A stretch of 12,290 bases of DNA. Origin: Deferribacteraceae bacterium. Its GTDB lineage: Bacteria; Chrysiogenota; Deferribacteres; Deferribacterales; JAISNW01. The stretch is from assembly GCA_031276055.1 (NCBI GenBank), contig JAISNW010000057.1:1-12290 (forward strand), given 5' to 3'. How positions within the stretch are numbered: position 1 is the first letter of the stretch; each line of letters opens with the position of its first letter. A program made the position numbers and the translations under genes. Under the pieces are notes generated by a model. It was not told the origin of the DNA, did no database searches, and saw only the letters and a program-made list of their open reading frames with translations. Shown here piece after piece: positions 5,505 through 12,290 of the stretch.

Positions 5505-8094
5505 AAGCCTCCTCGGCGGCTCTATCGGTCAACTTTTCATCCAGCCTAAGATAGCGCAGCTCTTCTAAAAGCTCGCCAATCTTTTTTGAAGGGGGTATCC
5601 CCATAGCTGATATATCTTTACCTTTAAGGATTGGGGAGATGTATCTATACTCATCAAAATATTTTCTCACAGGAACGTTTTTTTTACCCAAACGAACAGC
5701 TAACATAAGCTGCTCCTCTGGAGTAAGCGGTTTTAATATTCTATATATACCGGATGCGCTTAAATCGCCTTTTAACGCCTTATACGCACTGCGGCTCTTA
5801 AAATATAGCGCACCTAATCGGGCTGCCAAGGAGTGCGGTATATTGAACCTTTTCAAAATTTCCTTAAACTCCACAGCCTGCAGTTCATAAAATATAATGG
5901 CAAAACGAATGTGCCGCTTCTGAACTGAAGTTGAAAAGTGCGTGGTCTCTAAAAGCTCGTCTAAAAGGTTAAAATCTTCTTCTGTCTTTGTCGAAAGGGG
6001 CAATACATCGGTTATAGTTGAGAGCATATTATATTTTTTTATCATCCATAGGGCGCGTATGCACTCTTTTTCTTGAAGGATGTTTTGCAGCTCTGTAAAT
6101 ATCTTCTGCCCTGTGAGCCTTTTATACAGCTTGAGGCGATCCGCATCTTTTATAAGCTGTTCGGTGTGCGTGCCAAGCTTAAAGTCAAAACGCGTTGCAA
6201 AGCGGACCGCCCTGAAAGCTCTGCTAGGATCATCAATTATACTCAGAGAGTGCAGAACGCGAATCTTTTTATCGAGGATATCCCGCTGACCGCCGAAATA
6301 ATCTTCCAACTGCCCAAAATCATTATCTATGCGGACCGCCATAGCGTTTATTGTGAAATCGCGGCGGGCGAGATCATTTCTTAGAGAAGAGTTTTCCACC
6401 GTAGGCGCCGCCCCTGAAGTGCTGTAGTATTCAGTGCGGGCAGAGGCAAAGTCTATCTTTGAACCATCTTTTAATATCACCGCGGCGGTTTTGTATCTAT
6501 CATGGACAGTATAGCGGGCGTCAACCTTTGCAGCGTAACGCTTTGCTATCTCAACAGCATCTCCCTCAACAACTATATCAACATCGCTGGAACTTTTCCC
6601 CATGAGCAGATCACGCACATACCCACCCACAAGGTATGCGCTCATCCCTTCGCTGGTAACAAACTCCCCTATCGTCTCCAACTGTGTATAAAGGTGGGGA
6701 GGCAGACCGCTTTTCAACCTATCAGTTATATTGGAAACTCTGGAAAGCCCCAACCTGATCTTTGTGCCTTCCTCATAATTAGAGCGCCTGATATACTCTT
6801 CATGAATCAGCCTTAAAAGATCTGTGCGGGTGACTACACCAACAAGGATGCCGTCTTTTTCCACCGGCACTAGTTTCTGATTGGCTGAAAGCATAATATC
6901 TTCCACCTCTCTGAAGGTGGTATTAGGAGAAACTGTGGAAAACTCCGTCTGCATAAAGGTGGATACCCGCTCTTCTGTGAGCTTGTGTTTTATCCCCTGT
7001 AAGATATCTTTACGGGATATAATCCCTTTTACAAGCATAGAGTGCTGCGAAAGCACTATCGGCATATGGTTTAGATTATGTTTTAACGTTAGATGCCATG
7101 CATCGTCAATAGTGTCATCTACAGTTAAAAAGCGCGGAGGGGTGCTCATAATCTCTTCAACAGACCTAACAGGCCTGATTGATTCTCTGATATTTATCTT
7201 AAGCATATCAAGGGCTTCAAAAAGTTCTAAATCTTTAATATTTGCAGAGGCGGCGTAAGGGTGCCCCCCGCCGCCGAAACGGGCGGCGATCTTACTAACA
7301 TCCACCGCGGGGTTCTTGCTTCTGCCCACCAGCACTACCCGCCCGCCCATTCTAACAAGGATGAAAAGAACAGATACCCCTTCCATCTCCATCATACGAT
7401 GGGTTAAAAAGGCAAGCTCCTCAATATACTCATCTATTGAGGCGTGGGAATAGGTAATGTTTATCCCGCCCACCTGCACTATAGACATATTTATAAGCAG
7501 TTCGTTAAGGATAAAAACCTGCGTGCGCGATAACTCCCTCTTAATAAAATCACTCACCACCGTGACATCGCCGCCTAATTTTATAAGCTCCGCCACCACA
7601 GAAACATCTTCAACAGTTGTGGAAGAAAATGTCAGAAGCCCGGTGTCTTCATATATCCCTAATAAATACAAAGCAGCATCTTCGGGCGAAATATATCTTT
7701 TCTCCTCTAAAAGCCGTTTAACAACAATAGTTGTGCTAGCCCCATAAAGTTGTATATACTCTTCTTGAGAGTGAAGGTCTTTAGCAAATGCGGGGTGGTG
7801 ATCAAATATAATAAGGCGGTCGGTATTAAAAGCAAGAATACTTAAAGCCCCAAGCCGTTTAGATAGTTTGCAGTCCGTAACTATTGTTAGCTGAGTACGC
7901 CCTATATTATCTTTCGGCTTAACCCTGACTATAGGGGAATTTGGAATTTTGCCGACATACTCGTAAACATTTGGTTCAAAATCTGTAACTGTAAGGATTG
8001 CATCACAATCATAGAGGCGGTAAGCTGCCCAGGCGGAGGCTATAGCGTCAAAATCAGCTTTAACATGGGTGACAACAACCCTCTTGTAGTCCAT
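5485..8094 (-). CDS. DHH-CBS-CBS-tRNA nucleotidyltransferase fusion (A-adding/CCA-adding type)
   Basis: Three-module cytosolic protein of 869 residues. Residues 5-300 form a DHH/DHHA1 phosphoesterase with D14 and D16 in ADFDAIAS, D74, the DHH triad at 98-100, ED at 149-150 and the FGGGGHPYAASA segment at 273-284. Residues 312-432 are a tandem CBS pair, likely an adenine-nucleotide sensor. Residues 486-869 form a class II nucleotidyltransferase: LVGGYVRDLLMG (488-499), catalytic DVD at 504-506, RRDFTINAMAV (577-587) and DDPSRAFRAVRFATRF (621-636), followed by a helical RNA-binding tail. Family members add the tRNA 3' CCA end. As I recall, the related long enzyme of Aquifex adds only the terminal A and works with a separate CC-adding enzyme, so the exact product here is inferred. 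The ATG places THVKADFD at its usual distance from the start. No good ribosome binding site is seen. The phoH gene overlaps the 3' end by 20 bp. Confidence 0.93.
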   Translation of the reverse strand: MDYKRVVVTHVKADFDAIASAWAAYRLYDCDAILTVTDFEPNVYEYVGKIPNSPIVRVKPKDNIGRTQLTIVTDCKLSKRLGALSILAFNTDRLIIFDHHPAFAKDLHSQEEYIQLYGASTTIVVKRLLEEKRYISPEDAALYLLGIYEDTGLLTFSSTTVEDVSVVAELIKLGGDVTVVSDFIKRELSRTQVFILNELLINMSIVQVGGINITYSHASIDEYIEELAFLTHRMMEMEGVSVLFILVRMGGRVVLVGRSKNPAVDVSKIAARFGGGGHPYAASANIKDLELFEALDMLKINIRESIRPVRSVEEIMSTPPRFLTVDDTIDDAWHLTLKHNLNHMPIVLSQHSMLVKGIISRKDILQGIKHKLTEERVSTFMQTEFSTVSPNTTFREVEDIMLSANQKLVPVEKDGILVGVVTRTDLLRLIHEEYIRRSNYEEGTKIRLGLSRVSNITDRLKSGLPPHLYTQLETIGEFVTSEGMSAYLVGGYVRDLLMGKSSSDVDIVVEGDAVEIAKRYAAKVDARYTVHDRYKTAAVILKDGSKIDFASARTEYYSTSGAAPTVENSSLRNDLARRDFTINAMAVRIDNDFGQLEDYFGGQRDILDKKIRVLHSLSIIDDPSRAFRAVRFATRFDFKLGTHTEQLIKDADRLKLYKRLTGQKIFTELQNILQEKECIRALWMIKKYNMLSTITDVLPLSTKTEEDFNLLDELLETTHFSTSVQKRHIRFAIIFYELQAVEFKEILKRFNIPHSLAARLGALYFKSRSAYKALKGDLSASGIYRILKPLTPEEQLMLAVRLGKKNVPVRKYFDEYRYISPILKGKDISAMGIPPSKKIGELLEELRYLRLDEKLTDRAAEEAYVRSKL
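5508..5514 (-). promoter_or_regulatory. Ribosome binding site of phoH
   Basis: GAGGAGG on the minus strand lies three bases upstream of the phoH ATG at 5504, within the last codons of the nucleotidyltransferase fusion gene. It fixes the phoH start and suggests independent re-initiation in the overlap. The spacing is slightly shorter than usual. Confidence 0.7.
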
Positions 8095-8111
8095 ATATTC
8101 AATTTTAGCAA

Positions 8112-8117
8112 ATTATA
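8112..8117 (-). promoter_or_regulatory. Candidate -10 element for the nucleotidyltransferase-phoH operon
   Basis: A perfect TATAAT on the minus strand (8117-8112), immediately preceded by TG, lies 17 bases upstream of the ATG at 8094. No convincing -35 is at the right spacing. A start near 8105 would give a leader of only about 11 nt, in line with the missing Shine-Dalgarno sequence. Confidence 0.35.
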
Positions 8118-8208
8118 CAGGGATTTCAATTAAATTATTATTAACAGAAATTTTGCAGCTATATTCGTTCATCAACCATTTACATTTTTTACATGAAAGA
8201 TTATATAA

Positions 8209-8237
8209 TTGACAATAGATGATAAAATGAATAGTAT
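8209..8237 (+). promoter_or_regulatory. Sigma-70-type promoter for the V4R-GGDEF operon
   Basis: TTGACA (8209-8214), an exact consensus -35, is followed after 17 nt by TAGTAT (8232-8237), a good -10. The predicted start near 8244 leaves a leader of about 50 nt. A second TTGACA at 8257-8262 falls in this leader but has no matching -10. The whole divergent gap 8095-8293 is AT-rich, with no small gene evident. Confidence 0.6.
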
Positions 8238-8278
8238 AGCCTTGATAGCATTAACCTTGACAGAGACTGCTTTTTTCC

Positions 8279-8283
8279 GGAGG
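8279..8283 (+). promoter_or_regulatory. Ribosome binding site of the V4R gene
   Basis: GGAGG lies 10 nt before the ATG at 8294. It is the clearest Shine-Dalgarno sequence among the plus-strand genes and supports that start. Confidence 0.7.
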
Positions 8284-8293
8284 TTTTGAAATA

Positions 8294-8803
8294 ATGAATA
8301 GAAAATATCAATTTAGTTGGGATTTACTAGGAAACCTTGAAGTTGGAAGGCCGAACCTAGGGCCGTATACGAGGGTTGAAGTATACCGCTTGATGCAATT
8401 TGCCTTCAGAGATGTTCTTGAAGCGGAATATGGAACAGAAAAGGCAGATGAAGTTTTCTACAATGCGGGAAAACTTGCGGGAGAAGAATTTTATAAACAT
8501 TATGTTGTAAATGCCGCTACTATAAGCGAACTCGTTAAACAGCTGCAAACCCATATGAAAGACTTAGGAATTGGTATATTCCGTGCAGAAGAGTCTTCTG
8601 ATGGCAATTTTATTCTCACCGTAAACGAAGACCTTGACTGTTCGGGGCTACCGGAGCTTGATTACGAAATATGTAAATATGACGAAGGCTTTATTGCGGG
8701 GATCCTTGAAAAATTTGCGGGGCGCTCTTTCACTGTCAAAGAGATTGAATGTTGGTGCACGGGTGATAGAACTTGTAGATTTAGCGCCGTGGTCAATAAA
8801 TAG
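8294..8803 (+). CDS. Stand-alone V4R (4-vinyl reductase) domain sensor protein
   Basis: Soluble protein of 169 residues made of essentially one V4R domain, a small-molecule-binding fold found in regulators and in chlorophyll and aromatic-degradation proteins. Visible signatures are the helical N-terminal half (LMQFAFRDVLEAEYG, then YNAGKLAGEEFY at 56-67) and a C-terminal half with conserved cysteines and glycines: C116 in LDCSGLP, C127 in EICKYDEGFIAG (125-136), and C154/C161 in ECWCTGDRTCRF (152-163), plus C156. The clustered cysteines could bind a metal or act as a redox site, but no ligand is established. There is no DNA-binding domain, so it probably acts on a partner. The diguanylate cyclase gene starts 9 nt downstream, making it the likely output. 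It has its own promoter and ribosome binding site. The domain call is confident; the sensor role is inferred. Confidence 0.82.
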   Translation: MNRKYQFSWDLLGNLEVGRPNLGPYTRVEVYRLMQFAFRDVLEAEYGTEKADEVFYNAGKLAGEEFYKHYVVNAATISELVKQLQTHMKDLGIGIFRAEESSDGNFILTVNEDLDCSGLPELDYEICKYDEGFIAGILEKFAGRSFTVKEIECWCTGDRTCRFSAVVNK

Positions 8804-8812
8804 TAAACTTAG

Positions 8813-9829
8813 ATGACCGAAGAAGAGCTTGCAAGCATAGAACAGCTCACACAGTTAGTTCACGATCTGCTTACGGCCCCTGCAATTGCCGCAATCCCTG
8901 AAGATTTTCTTGCAAATGACGGCGTGCAGCAGCTGCATGCTTATCTTGTTGAAACGCGAAATGTTGTAGCGTCTTTTTCAAGAGGCGATTTCAACGTAAA
9001 AGTTCCCATTAAGGGCAGTATTGGAGGATTGCTTAAAAATTTACAGGCTAACTTAAGGCATATGATTTGGCAGGTTCAGATGGTATCCAAAGGAGATTTC
9101 TCCCAAAGAGTTGATTTTATGGGTGATTTCTCTGAGGCTTTTAATAAGATGGTTGTTCAGATGGACACCACATTACGAGAGCTTAAAGAGAACGAGAAAA
9201 AATTGCAGGAGCTCACAGAAAGCCTTCGCAGAGAGATTGACAAACGAGCCGAGATGGAAGAATCCCTTAGAAAAAGCCATAAGAGATATCAAGAACTTGC
9301 CCTTAAAGACCCTCTCACAGGGATAAACAACCGCCGAAATTTTTATGAGATCGCCTCTAAAGAGATGCGGCGCATTCAGCGCAACGGCGGAGTTGCCATC
9401 ATTGGAATGCTTGATGTGGACCATTTCAAGAGGTTTAATGATTCATATGGTCATCTGGCGGGGGACAGCTGCCTAAAGATAATCGCAACAAGTTTAACAG
9501 ATAATGTGCGGGAGATTGACACAGTTGGGCGTTACGGCGGAGAAGAGTTTGTAATTCTACTGCCTCAAACATCCGTTGCCGATGGATTTAAGGTTGCTGA
9601 AAGAATTCGAACAGAGATTGCATCTACCCCCATCCCTGTTGATAAAATCATCGCAACTGTTACAGTAAGTATAGGGATCACTGAGGTATCTAAAGAAAAC
9701 TCATCAGAACTCTTAAATTCCAAAGACCCTCTCGCCGCCCTTATTAATGAAGCTGATCTTGCCCTATATGATGCGAAAAAGACTAGAAACAAGGTTGCAG
9801 CGTATCAGTATATGAGTAAAGAGGATTAA
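8813..9829 (+). CDS. Soluble diguanylate cyclase with HAMP-like repeats and GGDEF domain
   Basis: Protein of 338 residues predicted to make cyclic di-GMP from two GTP. The GGDEF domain covers about 165-335. It has DPLTGINNRRNF (166-177), the metal/substrate segment DVDHFKRFNDSYGHLAGD (201-218) and an active-site GGEEF at 242-246. An RxxD inhibitory site, R233-D236, sits five residues upstream, so product inhibition is expected. Residues 50-120 contain two similar segments, SRGDFNVKVPIKGSIGGL and SKGDFSQRVDFMGDFSEA, which look like tandem HAMP-like signal helices. A coiled coil at about 118-165 leads into the catalytic domain. No membrane segment is present, which is unusual for a HAMP-bearing cyclase and implies a cytosolic input partner. 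The V4R gene 9 nt upstream is the obvious candidate. There is no clear Shine-Dalgarno sequence, so translation is probably coupled to it. Confidence 0.92.
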   Translation: MTEEELASIEQLTQLVHDLLTAPAIAAIPEDFLANDGVQQLHAYLVETRNVVASFSRGDFNVKVPIKGSIGGLLKNLQANLRHMIWQVQMVSKGDFSQRVDFMGDFSEAFNKMVVQMDTTLRELKENEKKLQELTESLRREIDKRAEMEESLRKSHKRYQELALKDPLTGINNRRNFYEIASKEMRRIQRNGGVAIIGMLDVDHFKRFNDSYGHLAGDSCLKIIATSLTDNVREIDTVGRYGGEEFVILLPQTSVADGFKVAERIRTEIASTPIPVDKIIATVTVSIGITEVSKENSSELLNSKDPLAALINEADLALYDAKKTRNKVAAYQYMSKED

Positions 9830-9848
9830 TACAAGTTAATATCTTGCT

Positions 9849-10238
9849 TTACAGCGGCTTTTCTCTGCCTAACGCCATGCAGCCGACTATTGCCCCTTTT
9901 TCATTTCTCACAAGCTCATCGGGATAATATACATCTATCCTCCCTTTTTTCGCTGCTGCGGTGCAAACAGCTTGTGATGCAAGATAGACAACACCGTTTG
10001 CTGCATTAGGAAGTCCTTCAATATCTCCATATTCGGATGCCTGCAAAGGGATTCCATCGATAGAACCCGTCTGCTTCACTATTTTTTTACACCTTGCAAT
10101 AATCTTTGACGGTTCAATATTCAGATAAGGAGAAACGCCGTCTTTTAAAACCCACCCCAGACTACTGTTCCAGCACACATTATCCTGCCTATAAAAATTC
10201 ACGGCATGCGGCGTCAGATTGACTATCTTTATATTCAT
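9849..10238 (-). CDS. Small conserved protein of unknown function with NLTPH motif
   Basis: Protein of 129 residues. I choose the ATG at 10238 (MNIKIVNLTPH) over the TTG at 10250 because the NLTPHAV motif sits near the N-terminus in proteins of this type that I recall, and because ATG is the better start codon. Features seen are NLTPHAV (residues 6-12), a central GIPLQASEYGDIEGLPN segment, VYLASQAVCTAA and a C-terminal LVRNEKGAIVGCMAL. Similar short proteins occur in bacteria and phages, but I know no assigned function. It is soluble, with no signal peptide or membrane segment. It follows the DEAD-box helicase gene by 16 nt on the same strand, so it is probably the last gene of that operon. 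It converges with the GGDEF gene across only 19 nt, where no strong terminator is visible. Confidence 0.7.
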   Translation of the reverse strand: MNIKIVNLTPHAVNFYRQDNVCWNSSLGWVLKDGVSPYLNIEPSKIIARCKKIVKQTGSIDGIPLQASEYGDIEGLPNAANGVVYLASQAVCTAAAKKGRIDVYYPDELVRNEKGAIVGCMALGREKPL

Positions 10239-10254
10239 AAGTTCAACCAATAGT

Positions 10255-11673
10255 TTAATTTTTTCTAAACCTTCTCCTTCCTGCCTTTGCAGCGGGATAT
10301 CCTTTTCTTCCTCTACTAAACTTATTTCTGTGCAATAGGTTCGGGCGGGGGTTATGAAGGTTTTCCAGCCTTTGCCCCGCTACCCCAAGATTTTCAGGAC
10401 CGCTGAACCCTTCATTCTTCCAGAGGGCGCTTGCAAGGCGGTAGGCAACAGCCTTAATCTCCATATCTTCTTCAAGAGCCTGCACTATCTTCTTTGAAAG
10501 ATATGAAACATCTTGTTTGCGGATTCGCTCTATTAGAGCGGTTTCAAGGTTTTTATGAGCTTCGGTGAGGGTGGGCACTTTTTTGTATGTAATACTCGAA
10601 CCGGTGGCTTTTTTAATATTTGTAAGCCCCCTATACTCCTCAGGAGTCACTAAAGTAACTGCTATTCCTTTCTTTCCTGCCCTCCCTGTCCGCCCTACCC
10701 TATGCACATAGCTGTCAGAATCAAATGGGATATGGTAGTTTAATACATGGGATATATCAGAGATATCAAGCCCCCTTGCCGCTACATCTGTTGCTGCTAA
10801 AAGGGTGATATCCCCTTTTCGAAAGGCTCTGATTACATCTTCTCTCTGCGGTTGGGGCATATCTCCATTTAACGCTTTAGCGGGGTAGCCTTTAGCAACT
10901 AGGGAGGTGCTTACAAGCTCTGTATCTTTCTTGGTGCGTGTAAAGATGAGCATTTTGACAGGATCATAAAAATCAATCAACCTCACCATAGCGTCTAAGC
11001 GTTCATACTCTTCCACCACAAAGTATAGCTCCTCAATATCTGTATTTGTAGCGGGTTCAATCCCTTTAACATTTATCTGGACAGGTTCTCTTAAAAAATC
11101 CGCCGCCAGTTTGTTTACTGCGTTTGGAAGGGTGGCAGAAAATAAGAGGGTTTGACGGTTGCTCGGCAGATGGGAAAATATAGCTTTTATATCGTCAAAA
11201 AAACCCATATCAAGCATTTCGTCTGCTTCGTCTAACACAACATATTTTGGATGAAATTCTATCTTACCGCTTGAGAGGTGGTCTAAAAGCCTTCCAGGGG
11301 TGGCGGTCACAACCTGAACACCATCATTGATTAACTTTATCTGCCGTGCATACGCCTGCCCGCCGTATACAGCGGCAGTTCTTATACCTGCAAACTTGCC
11401 TAATCGGTATAACTCATCGCTGACCTGTATAGCAAGCTCCCTTGTGGGCACAACAACAAGAAAACGTTCCCCGGCTTTTAAGTTATTCATTATAGGCAGC
11501 CCAAAAGCAGCTGTTTTCCCTGTGCCTGTGTGCGCCTGCGCTAATATGTCTTTTCCGTTAAGAATATGCGGCATCGCCGCCTCTTGAATCGGAGAGGGGG
11601 CAGTAAAGCCCGCCTCCTTAATCCCTTTTAGTATCGGCTCTGAAAAACCGAAATCATCAAAACTAGCTCCCAT
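10255..11673 (-). CDS. DEAD-box ATP-dependent RNA helicase
   Basis: Cytosolic RNA helicase of 472 residues that unwinds RNA duplexes with ATP, probably in ribosome assembly, mRNA decay or cold adaptation. All core motifs are intact: Q-motif with F10 and Q30, motif I AHTGTGKT (47-54), Ia PTREL (76-80), Ib TPGR (125-128), II DEAD (148-151), III SAT (179-181), V ATDVAARGLD (294-303) and VI HRVGRTGR (324-331). Residues 365-425 form a helical extension, and the last 30 residues are rich in Arg and Lys, as in auxiliary RNA-binding tails of DeaD/CshA-like helicases. The length and the lack of an RRM-like module make assignment to DeaD, RhlE or CshA uncertain, so I give no symbol. A good ribosome binding site (AGGAG) lies 13 nt or less upstream in the short gap after the VOC gene. 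Confidence 0.95.
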   Translation of the reverse strand: MGASFDDFGFSEPILKGIKEAGFTAPSPIQEAAMPHILNGKDILAQAHTGTGKTAAFGLPIMNNLKAGERFLVVVPTRELAIQVSDELYRLGKFAGIRTAAVYGGQAYARQIKLINDGVQVVTATPGRLLDHLSSGKIEFHPKYVVLDEADEMLDMGFFDDIKAIFSHLPSNRQTLLFSATLPNAVNKLAADFLREPVQINVKGIEPATNTDIEELYFVVEEYERLDAMVRLIDFYDPVKMLIFTRTKKDTELVSTSLVAKGYPAKALNGDMPQPQREDVIRAFRKGDITLLAATDVAARGLDISDISHVLNYHIPFDSDSYVHRVGRTGRAGKKGIAVTLVTPEEYRGLTNIKKATGSSITYKKVPTLTEAHKNLETALIERIRKQDVSYLSKKIVQALEEDMEIKAVAYRLASALWKNEGFSGPENLGVAGQRLENLHNPRPNLLHRNKFSRGRKGYPAAKAGRRRFRKN

Positions 11674-11677
11674 TAAA

Positions 11678-11683
11678 TCTCCT
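11678..11683 (-). promoter_or_regulatory. Ribosome binding site of the DEAD-box helicase gene
   Basis: AGGAGA on the minus strand lies four bases before the helicase ATG at 11673, in the 13-nt gap after the VOC gene stop. It supports the chosen start and an operon with the upstream gene. Confidence 0.65.
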
Positions 11684-11686
11684 GTA

Positions 11687-12290
11687 TTAAAGCTGCCTTA
11701 GATGGACAGCAAAGCCGCCCGCCTCCAGGTCAGTGTAAACAAACCTCATAACCCCATGCTCGTCAAACTGAGCAGTTTCTCTTATTATCCCTATTCCGCG
11801 GCTTTTTAGATAAAATACAGCTCGCTCCAAATTATTTACACTAAAACCGATGTGCCCATTTTTCCCTCTAGCGCTCTTAAAGAGAACCTCTATATCATCT
11901 CCTAAAAAAATTGCACCGACCCGCTCTAAAAGAGGGATAAAAAAGAGATCGCCCAACACCTTTGCAACCCCTCTTGCAGAGTCTTCATCACGGTTATTAA
12001 TACCTACGTGCATAAACTTAAACCCCAAAACTTTAGCTTGCGCAGCGTGCAAAAAAGATGCGGCGTCAGTTTTAGGCAGTTTCAAAACAGCGGAGCGCCT
12101 AATATCTTTAGATATGTATATCTCCCATCTTTCGTGTTGAACACCCAGAAATATATAGTTAATTCCTCTATAAGTATCATTAGGAAAATCTAGCGGATCC
12201 GCCTGTTCATGAATTAAGATAGGATGGTATGCAACAGTATCTATATCATGTGAAATTGCTTTATCTATATCTTTTTTTGTATAAACGACT
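11687..12290 (-). CDS. VOC-domain protein, 5' end beyond window (partial)
   Basis: The frame ending at 11687 is open without a stop to the window edge, giving 200 visible residues. The first in-frame conventional start is a TTG at 12085, which lies mid-domain with no ribosome binding site, so the true start is outside the window. The C-terminal 115 residues are a VOC/glyoxalase-type fold: FKFMHVGINNRDEDSA, an FLGDDIEVLFK strand, KNGHIGFSVNNLERAVFYLKSRGI, and AGGFAVHLRQL at the end. These resemble the C-terminal extension of some clostridial KHG/KDPG aldolases as I recall them. The His and Glu positions could bind a metal, but the substrate is unknown. The 68 residues before the TTG include YRGINYIFLGVQ and ERWEIYISKDIRR, a region I do not recognise and which is not evidently an aldolase. 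The helicase gene follows after 13 nt. Confidence 0.7.
   Translation of the reverse strand, partial: VVYTKKDIDKAISHDIDTVAYHPILIHEQADPLDFPNDTYRGINYIFLGVQHERWEIYISKDIRRSAVLKLPKTDAASFLHAAQAKVLGFKFMHVGINNRDEDSARGVAKVLGDLFFIPLLERVGAIFLGDDIEVLFKSARGKNGHIGFSVNNLERAVFYLKSRGIGIIRETAQFDEHGVMRFVYTDLEAGGFAVHLRQL

Noticed and set aside
6881..7258. 125-codon plus-strand open frame within the nucleotidyltransferase fusion gene
   Set aside because: It is antisense to the well-supported CBS and DHHA1 coding region, has a serine-rich shadow composition and no recognisable domain.
7931..7944. AGGGGAATTTGGA-like word resembling the intergenic repeat
   Set aside because: It lies inside the DHH coding region, where it encodes conserved-looking protein sequence, and no flanking repeat blocks are present. 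Chance similarity is the simpler explanation.
8257..8262. Second TTGACA upstream of the V4R gene as an alternative promoter
   Set aside because: At 16-18 nt spacing the -10 position falls on the ribosome binding site GGAGG and has no TATAAT-like hexamer.
9830..9848. Possible terminator between the convergent GGDEF and NLTPH genes
   Set aside because: Only a four-base CAAG/CTTG pairing is visible in 19 nt, too weak to support a terminator.
11850..12140. 96-codon plus-strand open frame antisense to the VOC gene
   Set aside because: It is a shadow of the VOC coding frame, with no ribosome binding site or recognisable motifs.

Overview
The window reads as ordinary chromosomal DNA from a Gram-negative, moderately AT-rich bacterium. 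The evidence for Gram-negative is a gene with a signal peptide and a C-terminal aromatic residue typical of outer-membrane beta-barrels. Three features recall Deferribacterota, Desulfobacterota (deltaproteobacteria) or Aquificota: the DHH-CBS-tRNA nucleotidyltransferase fusion, the V4R/GGDEF pair, and the HDOD/SpoIIE signalling genes. I lean weakly to Deferribacterota, but the sequence alone does not settle it. I see no phage, insertion-sequence, CRISPR, rRNA or tRNA signal.

Layout. (1) 6-2665, plus strand: a two-gene signalling unit, an HDOD protein with a degenerate receiver-like N-terminus followed 2 nt later by a SpoIIE/PP2C phosphatase with a GAF-like region. (2) 2666-2882: a convergent intergenic stretch of about 217 bp packed with inverted repeats, which looks like a small palindromic repeat element or terminator cluster. 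(3) 2883-4411, minus strand: metF (methylenetetrahydrofolate reductase), whose stop overlaps the start of a small outer-membrane protein gene. (4) 4412-4559: an intergenic region with a shorter, diverged copy of the repeat and a candidate metF promoter. (5) 4560-8094, minus strand: an 869-residue DHH-CBS-CBS-nucleotidyltransferase protein, whose 3' end overlaps the start of a PhoH-family ATPase gene. (6) 8095-8293: a divergent promoter region. (7) 8294-9829, plus strand: a stand-alone V4R sensor domain followed by a soluble HAMP-like/GGDEF diguanylate cyclase. (8) 9849-12290, minus strand: a compact cluster, in transcription order, of a VOC-domain protein that runs off the window, a DEAD-box RNA helicase and a small NLTPH-motif protein of unknown function.

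Two themes emerge. RNA metabolism is represented by the tRNA 3'-end nucleotidyltransferase fusion, PhoH and the DEAD-box helicase. Cytosolic signalling is represented by HDOD, SpoIIE phosphatase, and V4R with GGDEF. The observations most worth checking are the V4R-GGDEF pair as a possible two-protein c-di-GMP sensor, the mosaic repeat family at two gene ends, and the VOC gene. The VOC gene looks like a 132-residue protein with a TTG start but is open to the window edge, so it carries an additional unidentified N-terminal region. I did not find a clearly new system.
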